Source: Ecdyonurus torrentis | Taxonomy: Eukaryota; Arthropoda; Insecta; Ephemeroptera; Heptageniidae | NCBI GenBank assembly: GCA_949318235.1 | Contig: OX439129.1 | Span: 21,686,402 to 21,750,401, forward strand | Length of the DNA: 64,000 nucleotides | Reading direction: 5' to 3' | Shown here: piece after piece, positions 47,380-60,200 of the stretch | Layout: the number at the start of each line of letters is the position of its first letter | Position numbering within the stretch: the stretch's first letter is position 1 | The notes under the pieces: model-generated | The model's database searches: none | The model's input: only the letters and a program-made list of their open reading frames with translations | What the model was told of the DNA's origin: nothing | Position numbers and translations under genes: made by a program

Positions 47380-47660
47380 TTTAAATTTAAAATGTCGCGT
47401 GTCGTAGGCTTGTTTCCGTTTGAACTTTAAAATGTTAAATCTTCATTGTTTGGTTGAGTGGCTCGCACGGGTTATGAAGAAGGATTCAATATTACAGCAG
47501 TTTCCGCGTATACGCGAGGGAGTGAGATTTGTTTCAGCTGATGTCCTCCCTCGCTGGCTAATTTGTGTGTGCGGTGCAATGTTGACCACCCTCAGTGTCC
47601 CGCGTGACCAAATGAGACATAAATCGTCCAGCGTGGTGACGTCCGCAGTTTGAAATATGA
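47380..47660 (+). other. GC-richer island with a 74-codon ATG frame, unrecognised
   Basis: Between AT-rich flanks lies a balanced-composition stretch with many CpGs (CGCGTATACGCGAGGG, CCCGCGTGACC). A plus-strand frame from ATG 47432 runs to 47653 (MLNLHCLVEWLARV...), with no domain that I recognise. Two near-copies of a GTTTCCG(G)TTT-A/C-TTTAAAATGT unit lie just upstream (about 47369-47396 and 47410-47436). It may be an exon, a promoter or chance. Confidence 0.25.
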
Positions 47661-49019
47661 CCAGGCAATAGGAAGAGGAGGATTCCGTTTTATAAAGACT
47701 TACTGGACAAATACGACCTTCTATTGAACTTGCTATAAATTTTAAAATTCTAACATATTGCTTTTTACTAATAAACACCAACTAACTTTTAACTTAAAAA
47801 ACGCCATATAAATAAATAAATAAATAAAAACTTTATATATAATTAAAATAATAAATCTTCTTTGAAGTAAATAAACAAGAATTGAGTGCAAGGATTTTGA
47901 TATATTATTATTTAATTGTGACTTTATTGTTTTTGGAATTTGAATATTATTTATTATAAATTATGTTCGTGCATGTACTGTATAAATCAATATTATAAAA
48001 TAAAAACTACAACTGATTTTTCTACGTTATATTTTATCAGAAACTTAAATTATTTTAATACTGCTTTTACTGAAAATGATTTAAAAAATCATATTAAAAA
48101 AAGTTCCTGTAATAATGAAATTGTTTGACTTTTTTTATTATATTGATACAAAGGAAAACATATAATTTAATTTACTTTGGAATTTTACAGTGGTGAGTAT
48201 GAACTTCCATAATATAAAATACTATCTCCTCTTTCTCTCTTTGCTCTGCTTTGATGTCAAATGCTAAACTGATTTTTTTTTCTTTTGTTAACGTTGTTTA
48301 GTAACGTATCTTCCATATATATCAGAGTATATATAACCATATAATAAACAAATACCTGCATCCCCACATATGAAATTCATTTCAAAAAGAGGAATTTTGT
48401 CAAAGAGCAATATGTTTTTTATTATTCAAAAAATTGAGAAATACATTCTTTTTTTAAATCTATTATAATAAAGTATATTTTTTTTATTTAATAAAACTTA
48501 AATTCTTTGATATACTCTGTTTGAAAAAAAAATTATTAGACTCTATTGTGTTGGGAATAAAACTGAAAATCATATCATGACACGTAAATTTTTGGATCTC
48601 TATTGTGATGCATAAAATAATAAATTATTCATATTCTCTAAGGATAAAAAAATCTACATGTCATTCACGTATGAGTCGTACACACTATAGATGTTAAGTA
48701 CTGATTATCGAAATGTGTTAATTATTGGATTCTTTAAATATTGTTATATTAATTACAAACGGTGTCAACATGTCAATTTTGATTGACAGTGTCAAAAAAA
48801 AACAAAAAATATTGCAGCAGAATTTTAAAAATACATAATTAGTGGCTTAACCTGAAGGCAGAAAAAAAATCACTTAAATTATTATTTTATTTTATTACGT
48901 TACTTTTTTCCAATTAGTTTTAGAGTAACATTGACACATGAGATATGAAGTTTAGTTGCATACAATAAACATCTGGTAAAACATACATATATAATATACA
49001 ACACACTTGACATACTACA

Positions 49020-49260
49020 AACAATGTCAAGTCACCCCAAAGTAAGGTGAATGTGTGGGGAGGGAGTGTTACTTGATGAAAAATGGTAAAGACAAAAAAA
49101 GCGAGGGAGTAGGGAGACAACGATTGAGATGAATTTGAACGCCACCTGCGTCTCTAAAGCGCCTCATTAGGTATACCATTGCTTTATAAGATGACGTTGC
49201 AAAGACGTGGAGCCCTAATTGTCTCCTTCAATAAACTAAAATCTAGCAACATGTGGGGCT
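49020..49260. promoter_or_regulatory. Candidate enhancer-like island
   Basis: A higher-complexity patch contains CCACCTGC (E-box), CTCATTAGG and CTAATTGTC (homeodomain-like cores), GATGACGTTGC (CRE/bZIP-like) and AAAGACGTGG. No frame is convincing. The motif density amid simple AT-rich DNA is the only evidence. Confidence 0.3.
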
Positions 49261-50362
49261 ATAATAATTCACCTTTAAGAAAATGAGATTTAAATAAAAA
49301 ATAAGCTAACATTTTTTTTTTTTTTTTTTTTTTGCATTATCACTATATTTAATCAATACATTGGTTTTTACGTATAATATGCAACACGCAATATTTACTC
49401 GACATATTTTTAATGATAGTAATAAATGATTTTTTAAATTGCAACAGTTTAAAAAATGTCGTAATAATTTTTCCTGATATACTAATGGATATGAGCATAC
49501 ATTATTACAAGGCTATAAAAATACTATAATGTAATGAAAAATTAAATGTTGTTTTTATCCACTAGATAGATATTAATTTTAACAGTTTTTCATAAATAAT
49601 ATGTTTTTATAGAGCTGTTAGCTTAGTATGTATATATTTATATATTTTAACATTTTAGAGTTAAATGTTTTATTGTTACATACATACGTATACAGATTCA
49701 TTGATGGATATGAACAAAAATATTCATTTGTACTTTGAATAATCATATTAATTTTATTATTTGTGTGATATACATTATGTAATTTTATTTTATATTTCTG
49801 CTTTAATGTATGTCATAAAATTGTTAACATGTCTGACAGAATAATAATAGTTTTTTATTTCAATTGCTGTTTTTATACATGTTGTTTGTGGTTTTAATAT
49901 TATGTATGTATATGTAGTTGTAGTGCCTGATTTATGTGACTTAATCATTTCATTAACTTAGTAAATTTTAAACATACATATTACTGCTGGAGCGGTACCA
50001 ATCACGAAAATCTGAAAGGGCTGTCTTCGTTATGAAATGTTATAATTTATGGATACTCAATGACCGGAGACCAGACACACACAACGTCTTTGAAATAGTC
50101 TAATTAGCAATCATCAACACTTTGCATGCAGAACTGAAGCCACGATACTTTACAACGCTTTTTTAGAGTTTTGGTTTGCAAAACTTGCGACAAAATAAAT
50201 ACTTTGCAAAAGCGCGATCTATTTCGCTTTTATTTGCAAATATTTCGTATTTGAAGTATTCATACGATTCATACTTAAATATTGAAGTAAAGGGAAATTT
50301 TTAGAAAAAATAAATAAATTTATCAAAGTGCTATGATTGAGTTCGATGTGAACGAGTTAATA

Positions 50363-50402
50363 TGACGTCACAGGTACACGTGTCTATGTCTAAGACACGT
50401 GT
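50363..50402. promoter_or_regulatory. CRE plus twin E-box palindrome
   Basis: A perfect CRE, TGACGTCA (50363-50370), is followed six bases later by ACACGTGTCT (50376-50385). The reverse complement of that block lies at 50393-50402, so two CACGTG E-boxes face each other across 7 bases. No transcript start is evident nearby. Confidence 0.4.
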
Positions 50403-51939
50403 TGACTTTCAAGTCGCGTGTCCATATCTCACATTTCAAACAAATAAGTATATTGCATGCGTGACCAGTCTACGTATACAGTAAAGAAATATAAAACTTT
50501 ATTTATTAACCTTACCTTTCATTAAAACACAAAGAAGACTATATGTATGCATGAAAGTTGGCAAGATACAATAAGAAATAATAATTATACATAAGCAAAA
50601 AGTAAACATACTGTATGTTAATGGAACAGATTGAGGGTGTAATTATCAACGCTTTTAGTGTCAGTTTCAAGATGGTACGAGTTATTTTTAATTAGGCTTT
50701 AATTACCGGTTACGTATATATAGCTCTACTTGTGTGGTTACCTCCATGCAGGTGCGTGTTGTGCATTAAAGAGTGTTGATTTGCATACAGTTTAACACAC
50801 ACGTGTCAAATCAACATGTTTCATTTCCGCTGCATTTTTTTAATACTTGGCATGATTTATTTATAACTTACGTTATGTTGTTTTGAAATCAAATTATCCT
50901 TTAAATTATATTATTAAAAAAAAAAAAAACTTAATCATATACCCAAATAAAAACAGTACGTACCTATGAAATACGCCCAATAATATAATTTTAAAAGATG
51001 AGAAAATATCAAACTTAAAAGATTATGTCAAATATACTATAAAACTTAATTTCATTTTAACCTTTTTAACAAAAGAAACAATATTTTTTAGTGCCCATAT
51101 ACTTTTGATAAAAAATTTATCAATTGACAGCTTAAAATATGTTAATGACACTTTTTTTTATATATAAAATTGAAATATTAAATTTTGACATAATTTCAAG
51201 CATGATAATACTTAATAAAGTCCTTATGTTATACACATTATCATCATAATGTACACAAATGTCACCCTAAACCATTTATAAAAATACACAAATTTGTAAT
51301 AATCAGAAAATAATTTTACAATGTCATGCTAACTAAACATTTATATAAAAATTGTTGAGGGTTGGGAGGGAGGGGACGCAGTAAAAAGTTAAGTACTGAC
51401 TTGTGTTTCAGCTAATGACATCTATCCTTTACTGTCCATGGAATTTTTTCAACTATACTTTTTTTTATTTATGAAATTGACTTTACTATATGATTTAGTG
51501 TACATTTTATCCCTCACTCTCTTTCTCTCTTTTTTTTTCCTCCGTGTGTAGTTAAGTTACACTCGTGTAATCACGCATGTTGAATGAAAAAGGAGAATAT
51601 TTTTTTCTGCCTTAATAACATACTAAAAGTCATGAAAATTTAATATAAAAAAATCACTAATGATTTTCACCTGTATTATTGTTTTATCATAATATTTCTT
51701 TATTTATTTCACGCTTTTATTACTTTTTTATTACCTTATAAAGTAATAGTCAGCTGCATTATAGAGTAAAAAATTTAGTTACAAATTATATTGCATAATA
51801 GAGTTTGTTACAAATATGACTGAGAAACTCATAAAAAAAACGTATATTGGAGAATGTTATTAAATTTATGTTTATAGATAGAAATTGAAATAAAAAGATA
51901 CACCATGACGATTTTGTTTTATATACAAAAATACAGTTT

Positions 51940-52165
51940 CCTGAAAGATCATGAAATGTGAGTTATAGGTTAAGTTACAGAAAAATCTCATCTTATATAA
52001 GAAAAGAAAGGGAGAATTGCAATGCACATACATAACTATTGTTATAGCATCTTTTTTTCCCTCCTGTTTCTTCTATTTATTTTATGGGCTGTTAAATGGC
52101 TTTTCTAAGCTTTGTGGTGTACTGTATAGGGCATACGTCAAGATGTTTTATTACCAATCTTATTT
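51940..52165 (+). repeat. Inverted-pair repeat, left member
   Basis: About 220 bases align, with gaps, to the reverse complement of 61440-61745. Shared blocks include GAGTTATAGGTTAAGTTA/GAGTTATGGGGTAAAGTTA, AAAGGGAGA, AACTATTGTT, TATAGCATCT and the 20-base TTTTATGGGCTGTTAAATGG. It is a diverged dispersed repeat or a duplicated noncoding segment. Confidence 0.65.
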
Positions 52166-52771
52166 TTCTATGTATGATATATACACACCCATGCACCCCA
52201 ATCGTACTACTCAGCAACAGTCATTGCGTTTCTTACATACATGATGATATCATAGAAAGTAACGATAAAGATTATGATTGTACGGCTTCCACATCATTGC
52301 ATCATCATCATATAAAGAAAGATTTAATAATTTATTTATTTCAACAATTGATTTGTCGTCTATTGCTCTTTTTTAGCAAAGAAATATTTTTTTGTTATTG
52401 TTATGATAGAAAATTACAGTTTTAAATCGTAAAGCACCATTCGTATTTGTATTTATTTTTCTTGTATTAAAAAAAATGTACACGGCTCTTAATTCAAATA
52501 ATGCTGGTTTAGATCCAAATTGTATAACTTAAATATATCATGCGGCTATAAAATTTTATGTAAGTGCTGCTAGTGACAATAAATTTTTCTAATTTTTTAG
52601 TTTCACAACCCATTCTCTTCTAGAATAGAAAACTATTTTTAAAGTTAATGTGAAATTTATCGAACCCCTTGAGAGTTTTAGACAGGTACAGATCGTCCGC
52701 TTGTTTCACTTAGTTGGACACGGGACATTCACTCCCCGCCTCATTACCTCTACAACTGGACACGACAAACT

Positions 52772-52773
<2 letters not shown>

Positions 52774-52816
<43 letters not shown>

Positions 52817-52846
52817 TCTATCTCTCTATCTCTCTATCTCTCTCCC
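52774..52846. repeat. TC microsatellite with TATC variants
   Basis: TC dinucleotides pass into a TCTCTATC pattern over about 72 bp. Confidence 0.95.
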
Positions 52847-53961
52847 TAGAGACTTTTCTGATAATGCACCTTCATCCCCTTTTTTTATTTAATAAATAAA
52901 TAACATCAACAAAACTTCAATTTTCAAACTCTTCAATTATAGTTTTTTTAAACAAACAAAATAAGAATTGTTAAGATGTAGATTTCAACATTCATAGCAA
53001 TGTTACATTTTATTTTAACTTTAATTAAAACCTTTCTTAAATGCTGAGTTATTTTATTTAGTGACTTAAATTGCAGTTACAAACTTACTCTGATAATTAG
53101 GTCTTGTATACAAACGTAGTTTCATCTCATAACTTGTACTTTTGTTTCTTCCCCTGCGTCTTACTTGAGACAAGAAGCTTGTGAGAGCAGGTGCGAGTAG
53201 CTCAAATCTGCCTCTTCCAATCTGCTGAATACTTTTAACACTTGCAATAAGATCCAATGTATGAGAGGGAACATTTTTATTTATTATACTTTTATATTTA
53301 ATTAAAGAATTCAAATTGTATAACATTATTTTTACTATTATAATCACAAACGTAAAATTTTAACAAAATTTTAATTTGAATCTTTTAAATATAATTTTAA
53401 CGACTGAATTCAGTATAATACTGTATACATACATAAAAAATTATAATGAACAAAAAAAAATTGTATTTTATATTTTCTATACAATAATCATGATTTACTT
53501 TGATGTGAATGTATCTGCAGTAAATATAAAGAAAAACAATTATAAATGTTATCGTAATATTAAATACTTAAGAAAGTAAAAACTTAATTAAAAAGTTTAC
53601 AAAAGAAAAGGATTGTGATGTTACAATCAATTTGTATAATGAATGAATCAGCTGTGATTGCTCAAGTAAAATTAATACTTTAATAGAAAAAATTTATATA
53701 ATTAATTAAAAGACTTCAATAGTAACTTTTCTTCACCTCCGGCGGTAAACGGTAAAAATTGTTAAAATTATTTATTGTAATTATTTTATGCGTGGAATCC
53801 TACAAAATATATAAGAATAAATTAAAAAATTAGTATCCATAACATTATATTTCTTGTATTGTCAACCCAATAATTCAGTAGAAGTTTTGATTGATGAATA
53901 GTAAAGATAAATACGTATACAAGTCTGGATGGTATACCATTATACCATTATAATGAAACAC

Positions 53962-54061
<100 letters not shown>

Positions 54062-54991
54062 CATCACACTACGGTTCAATAGTTCATCATAGCCATGATA
54101 CCCCTTACAAACAACTATGATCGTGTTAAATGAGGAGTCAAAGCATGGTATAACATTCAACATGCACAGTTTTCGCGTCATTGCTTCACTCTGCATTAAC
54201 GCGTATTGAAATAAATCGTTCTCACGATCATTCCAATGTGGTTTGTATTTCAATGGTTTTAATCCTTATTAGTGTAAATTAATCCCAGCTTACATAATAA
54301 TATATTAAATTTTGTGTTTCATGAAGTTCATTCTTATTATGTGAAATTAAGAATAATTTGATATGTTTTATGTTATTGTTTATATCATTTACGGTCAGGT
54401 TAGCCCCTGTGGTTTAGGCAACAATTGTGGTACATATAACGTGCGGGTTGCATAACTGCATCAGTGGGTTGCATAGTGTGGAATAACTGAAACTGTAAAA
54501 ATTAAAGATGCTGTACAGTATATAATCCAAAGCAATAAACGTTTAGGGAATTAGAGATTAAATACCTCCTTTATTTTCAGTTCCCATGGAGCAAAAATTG
54601 ATGCGTATGTATATAACATTGAAAACGACTATTTCATTGAATACATCTTAATGGAAATGCATTGTGCCCATTCATGTGCTTACCATCAATATACCATCAT
54701 AATCAAAGTTAAAAATAGAACACTTCTTTAATTTTAACTTACAATTATATAATTGTAAATAAAATCAAAATTGGATTTTTTTTCCCGTATCAAACATCAA
54801 AAAGCTTTAACATATAATATAAAATTATTGTACATGCCAATGTAATAATTTTTTTCATTTATATGATCAGTAATTTCACATTTCATGTAATTTTAATTTT
54901 ATTTTAATTATACTGTTTTGACCACGTGCTTGTGTTTATGTGGCATGGTAAGGGTGAGTGAATATTTTATGCTGGTTGGCTTTTAGTCTCA

Positions 54992-54999
54992 TGACGTCA
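54992..54999. promoter_or_regulatory. Perfect CRE (TGACGTCA) in the upstream region of the BH3-like gene
   Basis: The palindromic ATF/CREB site lies 146 bases before the ATG. It sits in a short GC-rich stretch with CACGCG and GCGCAGT words that begins abruptly after AT-rich DNA, as expected of a promoter. The transcription start is not identified. If the transcript starts near here, an upstream ATG at 55032 in another frame would act as an overlapping uORF. Confidence 0.55.
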
Positions 55000-55144
55000 C
55001 GCGTTTGCGCAGTACTGAGGGCGCGAGTACAATGCAAGGGACTCGGTGCCTCGGTGCATCCCTGGTCGCCGAGCCGTCAGATCGTGCTTGTCTGTCGTTG
55101 CGAGTGGACGTGCTGTATTTTAGTGTGCGTGACTCGAGTGAAGC

Positions 55145-56203
55145 ATGGCTTTACCTTTCCAATTGCCGAGTGACGAGGACGTGGAGGAGAACTACCGTCG
55201 TCTTGAGCGTCTGCTGCGTGATTTGTACCACGTGCTACATGCGTTGCTGGGTGGCGGGTCACCTCTCTCGCACCCCAGACACCCACATAATCACCAGCCT
55301 CCGCCGCCACCTCCTCCTCCAGCAACCGGTAAGTCACGGAAAAACTCTAGTTTTACTTCTCAAAGACAGCAACACTGAATTCCTGACGGGATATTTTATA
55401 CAGTTAAAATTTAAAATAAAATTGACCAGTAACATTATTAAACTATTTATTGTTAATTGCTTCATAAAAAAATTCTGCTCTACTTGCATTTTTTTAAATT
55501 AATTTGAATAGTTTATTATCATTTAAAATATTATTTTTCTGCCACAATAAAGAGTAGTAGTTTATGGTTTGGTTTATTATATTTTTTTTTTATGTTTCTT
55601 ACAAGCAAAGCAAGACTATAATCAAAATAAAACATTTAAAAAATGTATTTAAATTTACAACTAATTTAATCATGGTTAATAAATACAGTTACCAATGTAA
55701 TGACATTTTTACTGTGTGTAAGTTACTATACTGTATATTTTCTTTTGAAATACGAGGATGATTTTTATTTTTTTCAGATGTGTACCGTTTCAATTTTTAC
55801 AAAATATACTCAAATCTGTCATTATTTTTATGTTAAAGTTGTCTCGCATTACTAATGATTGTAAATGTCTATATGTTCAGGTCCCGCCATGACAGTACCA
55901 CGAGTACAAAGTGGCATGCGACGTGCGACATTCCCGACACTGTTCACGCCACCCGCGACACCACTTCTCCCCCGTACTCCCGTAACTCCCATGACTCCAG
56001 TACCGAACTTCGTCACTCGACTGCCGGTGCAGAAGACTTCAGGCAACACGTCTGTCAAATCTGCACCCCTGAGCACCAGCTCTCCTGCTTACTGGAGCCA
56101 ATTGGGTCGTGAGCTGCGAGATATTGCCGATAATCTGAGTGCAACTCGGAGGCTAAATCTACAACTGGAGAGTGGAGCCACTCCACAAACACCCGCAGCG
56201 TGA
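55145..56203 (+). CDS. Candidate BH3-only protein, 168 residues, two exons
   Basis: Exons 55145-55328 (donor ACCG|GTAAGT) and 55881-56203 (acceptor TTCAG) join in frame, with a good start context (A at -3, G at +4). Residues about 8-32 form a charged amphipathic helix (EENYRRLERLLRDLYHVLHA). A proline-rich linker follows (PPPPPPP; repeated TP and TPVTPMTPV). Residues 136-147, LGRELRDIADNL (56102-56137), fit the BH3 pattern: hydrophobics L136, L140, I143 and L147, small A144, and invariant-type D145. Trp133 and the trailing SATRR extend the resemblance to BIM- and PUMA-type BH3 helices. There is no BH1/BH2, other fold or membrane tail. BH3-only proteins bind BCL-2 family members at mitochondria to promote apoptosis; that role is inference. 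The gene structure is more certain than the function. Confidence 0.65.
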
Positions 56204-56427
56204 CTTAATTGAACGTCACGTTTAACTTAAATAACTTTTTGTCGCTGCCATGTTTTTTGTATATCAAGCTTTTTGTATTATATTTCATAATTTATATATA
56301 TATAATATTGTATAACGTAAGTTTACATTAAAAAAAAATGTGTGATTGAATATGTTGCTTTTAATTTTTCTACATTACCTATTATCATTTAGTAATAAGA
56401 AAATATTAAGGGATTGAACGAAATACA

Positions 56428-56433
56428 AATAAA
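56428..56433 (+). terminator. Possible polyadenylation signal
   Basis: The clearest AATAAA that I noticed after the BH3-like gene's stop lies about 225 bases downstream. Confidence 0.35.
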
Positions 56434-57984
56434 TTTCATAGCGTACAATGTATTATTAATTGGTATATTAAAATATTACACGTATACATAAAAAGTATAT
56501 AGATACAATCAGTTCTAAAAAATTTGATATAAAAACAAATAGGAAAAATTAGTAATAGATTAGTAATTATAATAAATATAGTAATAAAAGGACTATTAAA
56601 AAGTTGCATCCAAGTTTCTCAAAACTCAGCTAATTCCAGTTGCTGAACTATACCTATAAATATCATTTAGCATTTGCATTTAAAAAATTGGAAACCAGCA
56701 GAATTAAACACCAACACTATTTCGATATATTTATATTATTTATATAAATATATTGGAGAAACAAATCTTATTATGTAGATTAGTTTCATAAAGGAACAAA
56801 AATGATAATATGCCAACAAAATTTGAATCTATATTACTAATAATGACTGAATGTCAACATAATATATAATGAAGTTAGAATTTAATATTAATATAAATAA
56901 TCTGATCTATTTATAAAAAGAAAATAAGCTTTGTTTTGTATCGAGTTTACCAATACGTCTTCAGTCCTAACTTAAGGGGGAGGGGGTACTGAAAAGAAGG
57001 GCCATAGATTACGGCAAGCAAGGGAGGGTCAGTTTTCAATAGGGGGAGTATAAAATATATTGAAACACCAAATATCCGATGAGTACGCGGTCAACTAAAA
57101 TAATAATAAATTTTGTTATTCAATAAAACAGGATCATCTTGAGCTAGCGTGGAAGTAAATTTGTTCAAATTTTACACTGTCCAGATCCCCTCTAATACAC
57201 TTTATAAACCAATTCAAATAGGGAAAATTTATATAAAGGGTAGTATTTTATATCTAAGCTTTGAATGTATTATAATAGTATGGTTTATGTTTGATACCCT
57301 GTTGCATTTCGATGTATAAAATATTACTATAAATTTATTTTGAATATACAGTTCCCATATACATTTGGAAATACAATTGGGAAAACGTTTTTAGCAAATA
57401 CTCTTGAATACAATTTTAATGAAATTTTATTATGAAGATATTTAAATCTTTTTTCCCAACATAAAATTGGTTTTAATACTTTGTTTGAATTTACATAAAC
57501 GGATACCAAACTCAAAGTTATATAACTTTATTTGAATTAATATAATCAAATGATATGCAACGATGTACTATAGTAATAAAATATTTAGATATACTCACAT
57601 TTTATAGTACTTTTTTTAAACATATGAAAAATAAAAATACAAACAGATAAAAGTCCCTTTGAATCATTATACTTATTTTATTACATAACTCACGTAATAT
57701 ATATTATATTATATGTAAAATTTAGTCATGTGAAATTTTAAACTTTATGTACTACTATATATATATGTACTACTAGTTTTCTGTACAAAGTAATTATAAA
57801 ATTTAAGTATGATGAAGGGAAGAGGATATATACCATATCATGTCTCGTATCCTTATTACGGTCAATTCAGTAATCAAAAAGGACATCAAAAATTTATAAT
57901 CTTATATATAGGAGAAAATGTTAATTATTTATAACTTTAACTCTAAAATGTTGAGTGGCTAGTATAATTTGAGAAGAGAGATAT

Positions 57985-57993
<9 letters not shown>

Positions 57994-58019
<26 letters not shown>

Positions 58020-58020
58020 G
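57994..58020. repeat. Short GA microsatellite
   Basis: About 27 bp of GA dinucleotide within a purine-rich stretch. Confidence 0.9.
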
Positions 58021-60049
58021 AGGTAATTGAATGAGTACAGAGATCACTGAAGCGTAATTTTACTTGCAGGACACGTCGACAAGTTAGGGAGACATACTAC
58101 TTCACACTACTCATGTGTATAGATACGTATATAATTGCTTGATATATATATATTTTCAAGAACAAGAAATAGGGGAGTGGTTTATCTTGTTTTTACTTAT
58201 ATATGTATGACCCATGTATGTAACAAAACATTGTTTCGATGAAGCTCTATTGTGTAAATTACATTTATATATATATATGAGAGAAATATAACGCGTCACT
58301 GGATTACAACAATTGAATAAAAAAAAAACTACTTCACTTGTTTAAATCTTCATTATAATCACAGTTAGAGTATATTGTCTTATAATATTACATGAATTTC
58401 TTCTTTGTTCCTTAATTGAATGAAAAGTATATAAGACTTACTTGTTAGAGGTTATGTGTGTTAAGCTACATGAATCATTTTACACATTTTCTCTTATTGT
58501 TGTTTAGAGACTGCTTCTCTTATTTTTCAAATTTCATTTGATGCTCTATAAAGTGATATATAATTTATTTCTTTGACTATGCTTGCTGTAATTTTACTAT
58601 GCTAATTTTGTACCGAAGATTATATTTTCAAATTCAACAATAAACTCACAGTTACGTAAAAATGCTGTAGATAAATAAAATTTCTTCAGTAAAAATACAT
58701 TATTTAATCCTTAATAAGAAACTATGACGCTAAAAAAATCCTATTAAAAAAAAAAACTTTTCATATTTTTAAGTACTACATGCACAACAGATTTAGAATA
58801 AATTTCTGCTATAGACTTTCATGCACAAAGCTTTTTGAGTGGACTCTACATAAATTTTACAGATCAAAAAAAAAAAAAGAGCTGAAATAGTATCGATAAC
58901 ACTTGAATAATATAACAAAAAAATGTAAATTATTTGTAAATCCTCTTCAAAAAGTTAAGCTTAGGATTTTTAAAATGAAAAAGTAGGAAGGGGAATAAAA
59001 AAAGTGGATATCAATAATTGTAACTATTGTTTGAAAATCCCTACTTCAAAATTTTTTTTTGACCATTTGCAACAAAACTTTTAAATTTCACAATGTCTAT
59101 AGATTTTATGGGGATTATATAAGATTGCATTTTAATAACATTTCTGAATCAAAATTTATGCTCTTCATAATACGAAAAGTATTTCTTTATAATGGAGTTA
59201 CTTGAGCTTTTTTAAAAATGAGGATTATCAAGAAACGTTATATTATATTAAAAAAAAAAAAAAAAAACTTTTACGAATTCCTATACGCAATTTTTCCTCA
59301 AAAAGAATATTCTAATCTAAATTTAATTAGGAAATTTAATCAAGTAAATATATGGCTTCAGGAGGTATAGCACAAGATTATTATAGAAGAGATTTGTGTT
59401 ATTGAATGTTATTAAATAAAAAATAATAATAAAAAATTATTACTTCTTGATGTTTGTTACTTTTCTTGATTATATTTATGTCGGGAGAAAATAGAGTGAA
59501 ACTTATAGATGTGCAAAGAAAGGATTATATCATTCTTGTAGCCACTGGCAATAATATTAATTACTCTCATACTGCACCCTAAAATATTAGTTAATTAGCT
59601 AATTTGTTTTGCATCACTGAATTTAAGCCTTAAAGTAAACTTTGGTTTATAAATAATTAAGCTTTTTATTTCTTAAAGAATACAATATATTAACGCTTTG
59701 AATTTTTTTCTTCTTCAAATCTGCTATTTTTCACGGTAGTAAAAATTGTTTGTTTAATCACGCTGTACTTTCAAATTATAATTCGTTTTGAAAAATTAGT
59801 ACAATCAAAATAATCCTTGCCGTATCATCAAATTCATATCTATTGAAAGAAAAAAAATTAACGTATTATAATATCATACTATAAAGTCTTGTATATATAT
59901 TGGGGTTATTGAATAAAAGGAATCACTTTTTTTTCTTTTCAAATTTTTTTGTTATCGAGACGAAAGAAACGTTTCTTATTGTAATGTATATTATTTCTTT
60001 TGATGGAAGCAAGCTTTCTGGTGTGTGATAGAGGGTCCATATGAACAGT

Positions 60050-60200
60050 TGCTCACACTTTGATATAAGGGTGAGGGGAGAATGTACAAGTGGATGTGTG
60101 AGCTACAATATCAAGAGGGGGTTGAGGAGGTTTGGGGGGCTTGGGGAGGTCCACCTGCAGTTCCCAAGCTCATCGTCCACATGACGATATACATCAACAT
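60050..60200. promoter_or_regulatory. G-rich island with short hairpin, function unknown
   Basis: A G-rich plus strand (GAGGGGGTTGAGGAGG, TTTGGGGGGCTTGGGG) leads into GCTTGGG...CCCAAGC, a 7-bp stem around an inner AGGT/ACCT stem, then CATCGTCCACATGACGAT. This is unlike the AT-rich surroundings. It could be regulatory or G-quadruplex-prone. Confidence 0.25.

Noticed and set aside
55005..55502. 165-codon plus-strand frame across the start of the BH3-like gene
   Set aside because: It is in a different frame from the spliced model and runs into the intron. At most its ATG at 55032 is an upstream ORF.
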